Shown piece after piece: positions 45,430 through 54,471 of a stretch of 64,000 nucleotides of DNA (its first letter is position 1; every line of letters begins with the position of its first letter). The notes under the pieces were generated by a model, which worked only from the letters and a program-made list of their open reading frames with translations, was not told where the DNA came from and did no database searches. Location: NCBI RefSeq assembly GCF_900111015.1, contig NZ_FOFS01000010.1:62001-126000 (forward strand), in the 5' to 3' direction. The stretch comes from Solimonas aquatica (lineage in GTDB: Bacteria; Pseudomonadota; Gammaproteobacteria; Nevskiales; Nevskiaceae). The position numbers and the translations under genes were made by a program.

Positions 45430-46890
45430 TCATGCAGCGGCCTTCCAGGGCGCCTTGGTCAGGGACCAGATCGGCGAGCTGATCGCCATGTCCATGTCGC
45501 GGGCGAAGATGGCGAAGCCGTCGTAACCGTGATACGGGCCGGAATAGTCCCAGCTGTGCATCTGACGGAAGGGCACGCCCATCTTCTGGAACACGTACTT
45601 TTCCTTGATGCCGGAGCCGACCAGATCCGGCTTGACCTTTTCCACGAACTGCTCGAACTCGTAGCCGGTCACGTCGTCATAGATCAGCGTGCCGTCCTTG
45701 ATGTAATGCGTGGTGCGCTGGTAGTCGTCGTTGTGGGCGAACTCGTAACCGGTGCCCACCACTTCCATGCCCAGGTCCTCGTAGGCGCCGATCACGTGGC
45801 GCGGACGCAGGCCGCCGACGAACAGCATCACCTTCTTGCCGGCCAGGCGCGGCTTGTACTTGGCGATCACCGCCTCCATCAGCGGCTTGTACTTGGCGAT
45901 CACCGCCTCGGTCTTGGCCTTGATGCTGTCATCGAAATGCGCCGCGATCTCGCGCAGGCTCTTCTCGATCTGCGTGGGGCCGAAGAAGTTGTATTCCACC
46001 CAGGGAATTCCGTACTTCTCCTCCATGTGGCGGCTGATGTAGTTCATCGAGCGGTAGCAGTGCAGCAGATTCAGCTTGGCCTTGGGCGTGTTCTCCAGCT
46101 CGGCGATGGTGCCGTCGCCCGACCACTGCGCGATGACGCGCAGGCCCATCTCTTCCAGCAGGATGCGCGAGGACCAGGCATCGCCGCCGATGTTGTAGTC
46201 GCCGATGATGGCCACGTCATAAGGCGTGGCTTCGAATTCCGGTGCCTTCTGGGTCTTGCCTTCGAACACCCAGTCGCGGATCGCGTCATTGGCCAGATGG
46301 TGGCCCAGGGACTGCGAGACCCCGCGGAAGCCTTCGCAGCGCACCGGCACGATGGTGTGGCCGCCCAGCTCCTTGCTCTTGCGCTTGGACACCGCCTCGA
46401 TGTCATCGCCGATCAGGCCGATGGGGCATTCGCTCTGGATCGAGATGCCCTTGTTGAGCGGGAACAGCGCCTGGATCTCGTCGATGATCTTGTCCAGCTT
46501 CTTGTCGCCACCGAAGACGATGTCCTTCTCCTGGAAGTCGGAGGTGAACTGCATCGTCACGAAGGTGTCGATGCCGGTGGTGCCGATGTAGTAGTTGCGG
46601 CGCGAGGACCAGCTGTACTGGCCGCAGCCCACCGGACCATGGCTGATGTGCACCATATCCTTGATCGGGCCCCAGACCACGCCCTTGGAACCGGCGTAGG
46701 CACAGCCACGGATCGTCATCACGCCCGGCAGCGACTTGATGTTGGACTTCACCCCGCAATCCGGCTTGCCGGACTCGTAGGTGCCCAGGTGCTTGACGCG
46801 CTTCTTGGCCATCTTTTCCGGATAGGCCTTCAGCACTTCCTCGATCAGTGCCTTGTTGGCAGCTTTCTGTTCTTCAACGGTGACGCTCAT
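45430..46890 (-). CDS. nifD: Nitrogenase molybdenum-iron protein alpha chain
   Basis: Carries the FeMo-cofactor. The 486-residue protein has the cofactor ligands Cys ([17 protein letters not shown]) and His ([13 protein letters not shown]). The P-cluster Cys are in [24 protein letters not shown] and [11 protein letters not shown], and [29 protein letters not shown] lies at the cofactor. The [12 protein letters not shown] and NYISRHM details identify a Mo nitrogenase, not a V or Fe-only one. The start at 46890 (MSVTVEEQK) is chosen by family length. Confidence 0.98.
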   Translation of the reverse strand: MSVTVEEQKAANKALIEEVLKAYPEKMAKKRVKHLGTYESGKPDCGVKSNIKSLPGVMTIRGCAYAGSKGVVWGPIKDMVHISHGPVGCGQYSWSSRRNYYIGTTGIDTFVTMQFTSDFQEKDIVFGGDKKLDKIIDEIQALFPLNKGISIQSECPIGLIGDDIEAVSKRKSKELGGHTIVPVRCEGFRGVSQSLGHHLANDAIRDWVFEGKTQKAPEFEATPYDVAIIGDYNIGGDAWSSRILLEEMGLRVIAQWSGDGTIAELENTPKAKLNLLHCYRSMNYISRHMEEKYGIPWVEYNFFGPTQIEKSLREIAAHFDDSIKAKTEAVIAKYKPLMEAVIAKYKPRLAGKKVMLFVGGLRPRHVIGAYEDLGMEVVGTGYEFAHNDDYQRTTHYIKDGTLIYDDVTGYEFEQFVEKVKPDLVGSGIKEKYVFQKMGVPFRQMHSWDYSGPYHGYDGFAIFARDMDMAISSPIWSLTKAPWKAAA

Positions 46891-46916
46891 TGCGCTCTCC
46901 AAATTTCACTGCGGTT

Positions 46917-46997
46917 CGTAGGGTGGGTTAGGCCATGTCCCTAACCCGCTTGCTGCGTTGGGGATGGTGGGCTGCGCCAGGCACAACCCACCCTACG
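46917..46997. repeat. 81-bp inverted-repeat element in the nifH-nifD spacer
   Basis: A perfect 13-bp terminal inverted repeat (CGTAGGGTGGGTT / AACCCACCCTACG) encloses a left hairpin GGGTTAG/CTAACCC and a right hairpin GTGGG..TG.GCC/GGC.CA..CCCAC. The ends resemble those of the ~720-bp repeats (CCGTAGGGCGGGTT...). It looks like the two ends of that element joined without the interior. It lies 8 bases after the nifH stop and 26 bases before the nifD start codon. Confidence 0.75.
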
Positions 46998-47005
46998 ATT
47001 CACAC

Positions 47006-47959
<954 letters not shown>

Positions 47960-48061
47960 TCACCGCAACAGCGCCACCGGCATGCAGCCTGATCGCTTCA
48001 TTTGTAGGTCTTCGTCTTCGAGCTACGCATCAGCAAGACATCTCGGTGCAAGACCGAAAGA

Positions 48062-48076
48062 GCAACGCCCGTGCCA
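48062..48076 (-). promoter_or_regulatory. nifH: Sigma-54 promoter of nifHDK
   Basis: TGGCAC-GGGCG-TTGC on the minus strand is a perfect -24/-12 consensus with correct spacing, 169 bases upstream of the nifH start codon. A NifA-type UAS lies ~88 bases further upstream, and an AT-rich tract (TTTCATTTTGTTT at 48106-48118), possibly an IHF bend site, lies between them. Confidence 0.92.
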
Positions 48077-48156
48077 TCTGTGCGTGACACTCACATCACG
48101 CTGTTTTTCATTTTGTTTTTCCATTTTTACGGTGCTGTCGCGCACGCCGCCGGCAT

Positions 48157-48172
48157 TGTTGTAAACCCGACA
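48157..48172. promoter_or_regulatory. NifA upstream activating sequence shared by nifH and the globin gene
   Basis: TGT-TGTAAACCCG-ACA is an exact TGT-N10-ACA. It sits 80 bases from the minus-strand sigma-54 promoter and 85 bases from the plus-strand one, nearly midway, and is palindromic, so it can serve both. Confidence 0.85.
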
Positions 48173-48257
48173 AAGCCCGCGTTTTCGGGTAGGCCTCGCG
48201 TCATGTCCTTTCGCCTGCGCCACTGCAGAACGCTGCTGCTGCTTGGGTTTTCATGCA

Positions 48258-48272
48258 TGGCATAGCGCTTGC
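48258..48272 (+). promoter_or_regulatory. Sigma-54 promoter of the globin-orf196 unit
   Basis: TGGCAT-AGCGC-TTGC matches the -24/-12 consensus, ending 36 bases before the globin ATG. With the UAS at 48157-48172 it predicts NifA control of the divergent globin gene. Confidence 0.8.
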
Positions 48273-48308
48273 CCGCGAATCGGCAAAGCCTGATGGATGT
48301 TCACGCTC

Positions 48309-48791
48309 ATGTCTGAAGCCGTACAAGCCAAGCCCACGCTCAGTTCCGCTGACGGTGGCAGCGCCAATCCGCATTACCAGCGCATCGGCGGTGAAGCGGC
48401 GGTGCGCGCGCTGGTCGAGGCTTTTTATGAAGAGATGGATGGTCGTGAGCAGGCGCGTGGCATTCGCAACATGCACCCCGCCGACCTGAGCGCCATCAAG
48501 ACCACTCTCGTGCGTTATCTGAGCGAATGGCTGGGCGGTCCGGCCCTGTATTCCACCGAGCGCGGCCATCCTCGCCTGCGCAAGCGCCATCTGCCATTTG
48601 CCATCGGCCAGGCCGAGGTCGATGCCTGGATGGCCTGCATGCGCGCCGCCCTGACGCGCTGTGTCACCGATCCCGAGCTGCAGCAGACGCTGGCGCTGGC
48701 GTTCCAGCGCACCGCCGATTTCATCCGCAATGACTTCGGCTCCACACACTTACCCCACCCACACGGAAAACCGCATGACCCTCATCACTGA
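48309..48791 (+). CDS. Group II-like truncated haemoglobin, nif-associated
   Basis: A 160-residue protein with the truncated-globin pattern: YQRIGGEAAVRALVEAFYEEMD at the N-terminus, YLSEWLGGPALYSTERGHPRLRKRHLPFAIG with the proximal His in RHLPFAIG, and WMACMRAAL afterwards. Group II globins bind O2 and NO with high affinity. A His-rich C-terminal tail (HLPHPHGKPHDPHH) is unusual. Its sigma-54 promoter and shared UAS suggest expression with nitrogenase, possibly for O2 delivery or scavenging (inference). The ATG at 48309 is used; one four codons upstream is possible. It overlaps orf196 by 17 bases. Confidence 0.88.
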   Translation: MSEAVQAKPTLSSADGGSANPHYQRIGGEAAVRALVEAFYEEMDGREQARGIRNMHPADLSAIKTTLVRYLSEWLGGPALYSTERGHPRLRKRHLPFAIGQAEVDAWMACMRAALTRCVTDPELQQTLALAFQRTADFIRNDFGSTHLPHPHGKPHDPHH

Positions 48792-49365
48792 AACCGCCCT
48801 GGCCCGACTGGAAAGCGAAGGCCGCCTCTTCAATCCGGTCTTCAAGGGCGCGATGCCCGGCGCCGGCCTGTTCGGCTTTCGCGGCGAGCTGGCGCTGAAG
48901 TTCGCGCCGCGCCTGGCCGACGAAGCGCGTCCGCCGGAGGTCCTGGCCGAGCAGCTGATGATGGTGGCCAAGGCCGGCGACACCAAGATCCCTTTTCTCT
49001 GCTGTTATCTGTTGTCCTTCGAGTACGCCAAGGCGCTGGCCGAGGTGCTGGGCGATGCGCTGGCCGCTGACGGGCATTACTTCCTGTTCTGCAACAACAT
49101 CGATCTGAGCAAGCGTTATCAGATGGAGTTGAACGGCGCGACGTTCACGGTGCTGCCGATCGACGAGGCCACGGCCTGGAACGAGCTCTTGGAGCTGCTG
49201 TATCTGGAGCGCAACGAACTCAAGCGTCTGGACACCGGCGCCAAGCTCGAAGCGGTGTATCGCACGGCGCTGCGCTGGAAGGAGAGCTTCCCGAAGATCA
49301 CCTACGAGGAAGGCCTGAAGCTGATGGGCCCGGTACGCAACCCCAACGAGAACCGCCCGGTCTGA
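48775..49365 (+). CDS. Uncharacterised nif-cluster protein co-transcribed with the globin
   Basis: A 196-residue soluble protein (MTLITETALARLESEGRLFNPVFKG...) with no signal peptide or membrane segment. Notable features are PGAGLFGFRGELALKFAP, FLCCYLLSFEYAKALAEVLG with paired Cys, and YFLFCNNIDLSKRYQME. I do not recognise a characterised family. Its start lies inside the end of the globin gene (17-base overlap), so the two are co-translated under the predicted NifA-dependent promoter. That placement suggests a role in nitrogen fixation. It ends 44 bases before repeat copy 2. Confidence 0.8.
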   Translation: MTLITETALARLESEGRLFNPVFKGAMPGAGLFGFRGELALKFAPRLADEARPPEVLAEQLMMVAKAGDTKIPFLCCYLLSFEYAKALAEVLGDALAADGHYFLFCNNIDLSKRYQMELNGATFTVLPIDEATAWNELLELLYLERNELKRLDTGAKLEAVYRTALRWKESFPKITYEEGLKLMGPVRNPNENRPV

Positions 49366-49409
49366 AGCAACCGGGCCACAGGCCTAGGCCATAAGCACTC
49401 CATAGCCCA

Positions 49410-50125
49410 CCGTAGGGCGGCTTAGGCGCGAAAGCGCCGTAAGCCGCCGGGCTTTGCTGTTGCTTGCTTCGCGTGATGCTCAATCTATTGCCTTCTTCCA
49501 CCGCCCTTCGGCGGCGGACTTACTTCTCTTTGCTTGTGCAAAGAGAAGTAAGCAAGAGAAAGCACACCCCGGCTCTGGCGCCCGCTGCGCGGGTACCTTC
49601 GCTGTGCAACGTGCTCGGGGCCGTTGCGGACACGCCATCCCTGGCGTGGCCGCAACTGAGCCGCCCTTCCTGGGCGGCTCTCCCCTGCGCGCGCCGCACA
49701 GCTCAGCGCCAGAGACGGGGACCCCAACGTCAAAAGCCACAGCAGCTTCACGCGCGAAGCTCTGCTTTGCCGTTGCCTTTGAACCCCCTTTGCCTCGCAC
49801 CGAGCAGCGCAGCGAGCGCAGTGGGAGAGCCGGACACGAAGTCCGGCTCAGTTGCAGCCGCGCCAGGGATGGCGCGTCTGCAACGGCCCCGAGCACGTGA
49901 GCAGCGCAGGCTTCCGGCGCCGCGACAGCGGCGACGGATGCGAGGCGTAGGGCGTGTTTTCTCTTGGGTACTTCTCTTTGCACGAGCAAAGAGAAGTACC
50001 TCGGGCGCCGAAGGGCGCACGAAACCAAGGCTAGATCGAGAGAAAGGCCCGGCAGAGAACAGACCAGCAAAGAACAGCAAAGCCACGGCGGGTTACGGCG
50101 CTATCGCGCCTAACCCGCCCTACGG
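49410..50125. repeat. ~716-bp compound inverted-repeat element, copy 2
   Basis: It has the same architecture as copy 1 but in opposite orientation. Terminal inverted repeats start CCGTAGGGCGGCTTAGGCGC and end with the near complement. Hairpin modules CTTCTCTTTGC/GCAAAGAGAAG occur near both ends. The 9-bp covarying hairpins are GAGCCGCCC/GGGCGGCTC (left) and GAGCCGGAC/GTCCGGCTC (right). It fills the space between two converging nif transcription units (orf196 and modD), 44 and 20 bases from their stop codons. Confidence 0.9.
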
Positions 50126-50145
50126 TTGGGCGCCTGCGGTTTGGT

Positions 50146-50988
50146 TCAGGCCGGTTGCAGAAGCACCGCCACTTCACGCGGCGGTGCGGCGTATGGCGCG
50201 GAGCTGACCAGGAGGCTGGCGCCCGCCGCTGCATACGAAGCGATGTTGTGCAACGTCACACCACCTGCCGCCGCCAGCCGCGGCCCCTTGCCTCCCAGCA
50301 CCGCGCTCAGTCGCGACACCGCCTCGACACTGAACTTCTCCAGCTGCAACACATCCGCGCCCGCCTGCGCCGCACGCAAGGCCTCATCATGATTCGTCAC
50401 CTCGATCACGATGCAGCGCTCCGGCGCCTTCGCGCGCACAGTCCGCACCAGCGCCGGCAGATCCAGCGCATCACCGGTGAAGCGGCGATGTTCCGGAAAC
50501 AGCAGAATGGTTTCCGACAGACTCAGGCGATGCAGACTGCCGCCGCCGGCGCGCACCGCCTCGGCGGCCAGGCGCCGCGTCAGCGGCATGGTCTTGCGGG
50601 TGCAGGCCAGCACCGCGCCAGGCTGCACTGCGCGTGCGGCGCTCAGCATCTGCCGTGTGCAGTGTGCGATTCCCGACAGCCATTCGATCAGGTTCTGCGC
50701 CAGCTTCCAGCCGGCAAAGGCCGCATCGGCGCGACCGCTGGCCTGCAGAATCAACTGACCATCGCGCAAGCACTCACCGCTGCATACCTGCGCTGCCACG
50801 CTCAGGCCCAGATGCTGCAACAGCTCGACGGCCGCCTCCACTCCTGCCACGCAGTACGCACCACGCGCCGCGAATTGCATCTGCGCCGCTTGCGCGCCGA
50901 TGCCCAGCAGCTCCGTGCTCAGATCGCCATGCGGCAGATCCTCATCGAGCAGACGCTCCAGTTCGGCGGCGCGCAGCGCCGGGGGCAT
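50146..50988 (-). CDS. modD: ModD, NadC-like phosphoribosyltransferase-fold protein
   Basis: The 280-residue protein has the quinolinate-phosphoribosyltransferase fold: LLDEDLPHGDLSTELLGIG, WLSGIAHCTRQML, VLACTRKTMPLTRRLAAEAVRAGGGSLHRLSLSETIL, VIEVTNHDEALRAAQAGADVLQLEKF and AAGGVTLHNI. The DLPHGDLST opening and TRKTMPL variant are those of ModD, found in molybdate and nif loci, and not NadC of NAD synthesis. Its reaction is unproven. It is the last gene of nifU-nifS-orf93-modD, 2 bases after orf93, fitting a Mo-related role. Confidence 0.85.
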   Translation of the reverse strand: MPPALRAAELERLLDEDLPHGDLSTELLGIGAQAAQMQFAARGAYCVAGVEAAVELLQHLGLSVAAQVCSGECLRDGQLILQASGRADAAFAGWKLAQNLIEWLSGIAHCTRQMLSAARAVQPGAVLACTRKTMPLTRRLAAEAVRAGGGSLHRLSLSETILLFPEHRRFTGDALDLPALVRTVRAKAPERCIVIEVTNHDEALRAAQAGADVLQLEKFSVEAVSRLSAVLGGKGPRLAAAGGVTLHNIASYAAAGASLLVSSAPYAAPPREVAVLLQPA

Positions 50989-50990
50989 GC

Positions 50991-51272
50991 TCAGTCCCCG
51001 TCCAGCGGCGTCCAGGCGGTGAACTGGCCCATCAGATGGCGGATGTGCGAGCGGCACAGCTCGCGCGCCGCATCTGTTGAATAGGCCGCGCAATCACAGT
51101 TGGCGGCACAGCCGCGCAGCTTGCGGCTGATGTAGCCGAACATCAGGGTCTGCAGCTGCGCGGGCAGCTGCGGACCGTAGCGCCAGAACAAGTCGGCCTT
51201 CAGCTCGTTTTCGGCGAAGCTGCAGCCGCTGACAGGCAAGGAGATGGACAGGTTCTGGGCGCTCATGTTCAT
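50991..51272 (-). CDS. Small Cys-rich protein between nifS and modD
   Basis: The 93-residue soluble protein MNMSAQNLSISLPVSGCSFAE... has five Cys, with a cluster in LRGCAANCDCAAYSTDAARELCRSH (C-x3-C-x-C-x11-C) that could bind a metal or Fe-S cluster. I do not recognise the family. Its ATG overlaps the nifS stop (ATGA) and modD follows after 2 bases, so it is clearly part of the nifUS operon. A second ATG at 51266 is possible. Confidence 0.78.
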   Translation of the reverse strand: MNMSAQNLSISLPVSGCSFAENELKADLFWRYGPQLPAQLQTLMFGYISRKLRGCAANCDCAAYSTDAARELCRSHIRHLMGQFTAWTPLDGD

Positions 51273-52477
51273 GCGTAGCTCGGCTTGAATTCGGCGGACG
51301 CCGGCGCGTCGTCCTGCCAGAACGGGGACAGTTCGCGCAGCCGCGCGATGATGCCGGGCATCACCGCCAGCACGCGATCCACTTCCTCCTGCGTGTTCTC
51401 GCGCGACAGCGAGAAGCGCGTGGAGCCATGCGCCGCTGTGTACGGAATGTTCATGGCCCGCAACACATGCGAGGGCTCCAGCGAGCCCGAGGTGCAGGCC
51501 GAACCCGAGGACGCGGCGATGCCGTGCTGGTTCATCAGCAGCAGGATCGCCTCGCCCTCGATGAACTCGAAAGCGATGTTGCTGGTATTGGGCAGGCGCT
51601 GGCTGATGTCGCCATTGACCAGGCAGCGCGGGATGCGCGCGACGATGCCCTGCTCCAGGCGGTCGCGCAGCTCGCGCACGCGTCCCAGTTCCTCGGGCAT
51701 GTATTGCAGGGCCAGCTCGGCGGCCTTGCCCAGGCCGACGATGGCCGGCGCATTCTCGGTGCCGGCGCGACGGCCGCGCTCCTGATGACCGCCCCGGATC
51801 AGCGGCCGCAGGCGCACGCCACGGCGCACGTACAGCGCGCCGATGCCCTTGGGACCGTGCAGCTTGTGCGCGGAGAGCGAGAGAAAATCGATCTCGCTGT
51901 TCTTCAGGTCCAGCGGGATCTTGCCCACCGCCTGCACCGCGTCGGTGTGGAACAGCACGCCGGCCTCATGGGCGAGTTCGGCCAGCTGCTCCACGGGGAA
52001 GAGGGTGCCGGTCTCGTTGTTCGCCCACATGATCGAGGCGATGGCGGTCTTCGGCCCCAGGGCCTTGCGATAGGCATCGAGATCGAGCCGGCCCTTGGCA
52101 TCCACGCCGATGCGATGCACCTTCACGCCGCGCGTCTTCTGCAGCCAGTCGCAGAGCGCCAGCACCGCCGGATGCTCGACCGCCGAGGTGATGATCTCGT
52201 TGCGGCCGGTCTGGGTTTCCAGAGCCGAGAGAATCGCGGTGTTGTCGGATTCGGTGCCACCCCCGGTGAACACGATCTCGTGATCGAACTCGGCACCGAG
52301 CAGTTCCTGCACCTGCTCGCGCGCGCGCTTGAGCGCGCCGCCCACCTGCGCGCCGAAGGCGTGCATGGACGAGGCATTGCCGAACTGCTCGCTGAAGAAG
52401 GGAAGCATCGCCTCCAGCACGCGTGGATCGACGCGGGTGGTGGCGTTGTTGTCGAAGTAAATCGGCGCGGCGGACAT
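51269..52477 (-). CDS. nifS: Cysteine desulfurase NifS
   Basis: A PLP enzyme that supplies sulfur for nitrogenase Fe-S clusters on the NifU scaffold. It has the PLP Lys in LSLSAHKLHGPKGIGALYV, the active-site Cys in the mobile loop SSGSACTSGSLEPSHVL, and the cofactor-binding TGGGTESDNTAIL and MWANNETGT. 402 residues is normal for NifS. It starts 11 bases after the nifU stop. A second desulfurase gene of different subtype is in the nifB operon (56910-58049). Confidence 0.97.
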   Translation of the reverse strand: MSAAPIYFDNNATTRVDPRVLEAMLPFFSEQFGNASSMHAFGAQVGGALKRAREQVQELLGAEFDHEIVFTGGGTESDNTAILSALETQTGRNEIITSAVEHPAVLALCDWLQKTRGVKVHRIGVDAKGRLDLDAYRKALGPKTAIASIMWANNETGTLFPVEQLAELAHEAGVLFHTDAVQAVGKIPLDLKNSEIDFLSLSAHKLHGPKGIGALYVRRGVRLRPLIRGGHQERGRRAGTENAPAIVGLGKAAELALQYMPEELGRVRELRDRLEQGIVARIPRCLVNGDISQRLPNTSNIAFEFIEGEAILLLMNQHGIAASSGSACTSGSLEPSHVLRAMNIPYTAAHGSTRFSLSRENTQEEVDRVLAVMPGIIARLRELSPFWQDDAPASAEFKPSYA

Positions 52478-52488
52478 GGGCGGGAGCC

Positions 52489-53439
52489 TCAGGCGCAGGC
52501 CGTGGCGCCGGCGGGCACCGGAATCACGCGCAGCGGGAAGCCCAGCGCTTCGATCAGGCGCTCCTGCACGCCGCTGATGGTGACGCTGGACATCTGGCAG
52601 CTCACGCAGGCGCCGGAGAGCCGCACGTAGACCTTGTTGTCTTCCACATCCACCAGCTCGCAGTCGCCGCCATCCTGCTGCAGATACGGACGCAGATCGG
52701 CGATGGCTTTCTCGATCAGCCGGATCTTCTGCAAGGTGGTCAGCGGCGCCTTGGGTGCCGGCGCGCCCTGCGGCGCCAGCGGCGAGGTCTTGGTCTTGTT
52801 CTTGCGCACCGGGCGGATCGCGGTGGCGGGATCGAAGGCTTCATCGGCGCTGAGCAGGCCTTCGCTCACCATCGCGGCATTGACCTTGTGCAGCACTTCC
52901 TCGATGCCTTCGGTGCAGGTGCCGCAACTGCCGGCGGCCTTGGTGTAATGCGTGATCTGTTCGACGCTGGTGAGCTTGTTGGCGCGCACCGTGCGCTCGA
53001 TATAGCCCTCGTCGATGCCGAAGCATTTGCAGATCAGCGCGCCGTCCTCGTGATCATCCACCCAGGCCTCGCCCTTGTAATTGGCCACGGCCGCGCGCAA
53101 GGCCTCGTAACCCATCACCGAGCAGTGCATCTTCTCCGGCGGCAGGCCGCCGAGAAAATCGGCGATGTCCTGGTTGGTGATGCTCATCGCCTCGGCGATG
53201 GTCTTGCCGATGATCAGCTCGGTGAGCGCCGATGACGAGGCGATGGCCGAGCCGCAGCCGAAGGTCTGGAAGCGTGCATCGGTGATGACCTCAGTGGCCG
53301 GATCGACCTTGATCGCCAGGCGCAGTGCATCGCCGCAGGCGATGGCGCCCACATCCCCCACCCCGTCGGCGTTTTCCAACACACCGGCGTTCTTGGGGTT
53401 GAAGAAATAGTCCTTGACCTTCTCCGAGTACTCCCACAT
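52489..53439 (-). CDS. nifU: Fe-S cluster assembly scaffold NifU
   Basis: A modular scaffold of 316 residues. The N-terminal IscU-like domain has [27 protein letters not shown] and EKMHCSVMG. The central Fer2_BFD-type [2Fe-2S] domain has [16 protein letters not shown] and [12 protein letters not shown]. After a linker rich in Pro, Ala and Lys comes a C-terminal Nfu domain with [11 protein letters not shown]. All three Cys sets are present. The start [19 protein letters not shown] is the classic NifU N-terminus. It is first in the operon, from the sigma-54 promoter at 53487-53501. Confidence 0.98.
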   Translation of the reverse strand: MWEYSEKVKDYFFNPKNAGVLENADGVGDVGAIACGDALRLAIKVDPATEVITDARFQTFGCGSAIASSSALTELIIGKTIAEAMSITNQDIADFLGGLPPEKMHCSVMGYEALRAAVANYKGEAWVDDHEDGALICKCFGIDEGYIERTVRANKLTSVEQITHYTKAAGSCGTCTEGIEEVLHKVNAAMVSEGLLSADEAFDPATAIRPVRKNKTKTSPLAPQGAPAPKAPLTTLQKIRLIEKAIADLRPYLQQDGGDCELVDVEDNKVYVRLSGACVSCQMSSVTISGVQERLIEALGFPLRVIPVPAGATACA

Positions 53440-53486
53440 GGCGCTGATCTCCTTGCCTGTCTGCTGTCCCGAATGAGAGAGCTCAC

Positions 53487-53501
53487 GCAACGCCTGTGCC
53501 A
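53487..53501 (-). promoter_or_regulatory. nifU: Sigma-54 promoter of nifUS-orf93-modD
   Basis: TGGCAC-AGGCG-TTGC on the minus strand is a perfect -24/-12 match, 48 bases upstream of the nifU ATG. Confidence 0.9.
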
Positions 53502-53560
53502 GCGCAGCAGGCGTTGATTGCAAAGAGATTTATTGACTCGCCATGTGCCTGCCGGACGAA

Positions 53561-53576
53561 TGTCGCGTTTCTTACA
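53561..53576. promoter_or_regulatory. NifA upstream activating sequence of nifU
   Basis: TGT-CGCGTTTCTT-ACA, exact TGT-N10-ACA, 60 bases upstream of the sigma-54 promoter and 10 bases from the stop codon of the SIR2-like gene. Confidence 0.8.
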
Positions 53577-53585
53577 GCGTATTTG

Positions 53586-54425
53586 TCAGGCCGCCGCCGC
53601 CGAGGGCGCGCTCAGTGCCATGAAGCGTTCGGCGAATTCGGCCAGCGGCATGGCGATGCGTTCGATGTTCTGCTCGGCCAGAAAGCGCGCTTCCATGCGC
53701 GTCGGTGCCTCTGGCAGTACCGCCCAGTGGCGCTGCGAGGAGCGCTTCATGATCTGCCGCGCGAAGGCGCGGTACAGCTGATCGTCGAAGCGGCAGCCGA
53801 GAAACAGGAAGCTGCGGCCGGCGCGCAGCTGCTGCACCGGCGCGGGAATCGGCGTCTGGATGTCGATCTCGGTGAGCACTTCCACGAAGTCGGTATCCGA
53901 GACCAGATAATTGCCGGCCGGCGCGTGGCCACCCAGGGGCTTGTAGAGCAGGCTCTGGCCCTGCGCCGGCATTGCGATGCCAGTGCCTCGTGCGTCATAA
54001 GCACCGCACCACTGTCCGAAGTGTTCGGACTGCGACAGTCCCTGAATCTGAATCCAGCTTTCGCCCGCGAGACGCGTAAACGCCGTGAGGCTGGCATCGT
54101 CGTACCAGGCATCGACGATCAAGGGCAGCTGCAGCTTCGCCAGGGCCTCATGCAGCGGCGAGCAGGCGGGTGCGGCGGCGAAGGCCTCGTTCATCAGCGC
54201 CACCAGCGTCTTGCGATGCTTGAAGTTCTCGATGAACTGCGCGCTGCGCGTGAGGTTGTTGCGGATCTTGCCCGGCACCGGACTTTTCGCCGTGAGCTTC
54301 TGCACCAGCGCCTGTGGCGTGGCGGGCACGGCGTAGTCGGGGCAGAGTTCGAGCAGGCCAGGGCCGAGGTAGGGGATGAGGCGCTTGGCGGCGAGTGCGG
54401 CAGCGAGCTCGGTGAAGGGGTTCAT
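53586..54425 (-). CDS. SIR2-like domain protein in the nif cluster
   Basis: A 279-residue protein beginning MNPFTELAAALAAKRLIPYLGPGLLELCP, an NAD-binding-like GPG opening of SIR2-type Rossmann folds. Near the C-terminus AGRSFLFLGCRFDDQLYRAFARQIM is the typical closing motif of the SIR2_2-like family. The catalytic His and Zn-Cys motifs of classical sirtuin deacylases are not evident, so deacylase activity is doubtful. NAD hydrolysis or ADP-ribosyl chemistry are possible. It lies between repeat copy 3 and the nifU control region. Codons upstream of 54425 run through the repeat and are rejected. Confidence 0.75.
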   Translation of the reverse strand: MNPFTELAAALAAKRLIPYLGPGLLELCPDYAVPATPQALVQKLTAKSPVPGKIRNNLTRSAQFIENFKHRKTLVALMNEAFAAAPACSPLHEALAKLQLPLIVDAWYDDASLTAFTRLAGESWIQIQGLSQSEHFGQWCGAYDARGTGIAMPAQGQSLLYKPLGGHAPAGNYLVSDTDFVEVLTEIDIQTPIPAPVQQLRAGRSFLFLGCRFDDQLYRAFARQIMKRSSQRHWAVLPEAPTRMEARFLAEQNIERIAMPLAEFAERFMALSAPSAAAA

Positions 54426-54471
54426 ATCGATGATCTCCGAAAGTGAAAGGTACGGCGCCAAGTCTGTTGAC

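Noticed and set aside
45850-45910. Apparent internal tandem repeat in NifD (EAVIAKYKP occurring twice)
   Set aside because: A. vinelandii NifD has the same doubled segment as I recall it, so it is an ordinary family feature.
48081-48098. A second NifA site near the nifH promoter (TGTGCGTGACACTCACA)
   Set aside because: The spacing is TGT-N11-ACA, one base too long.
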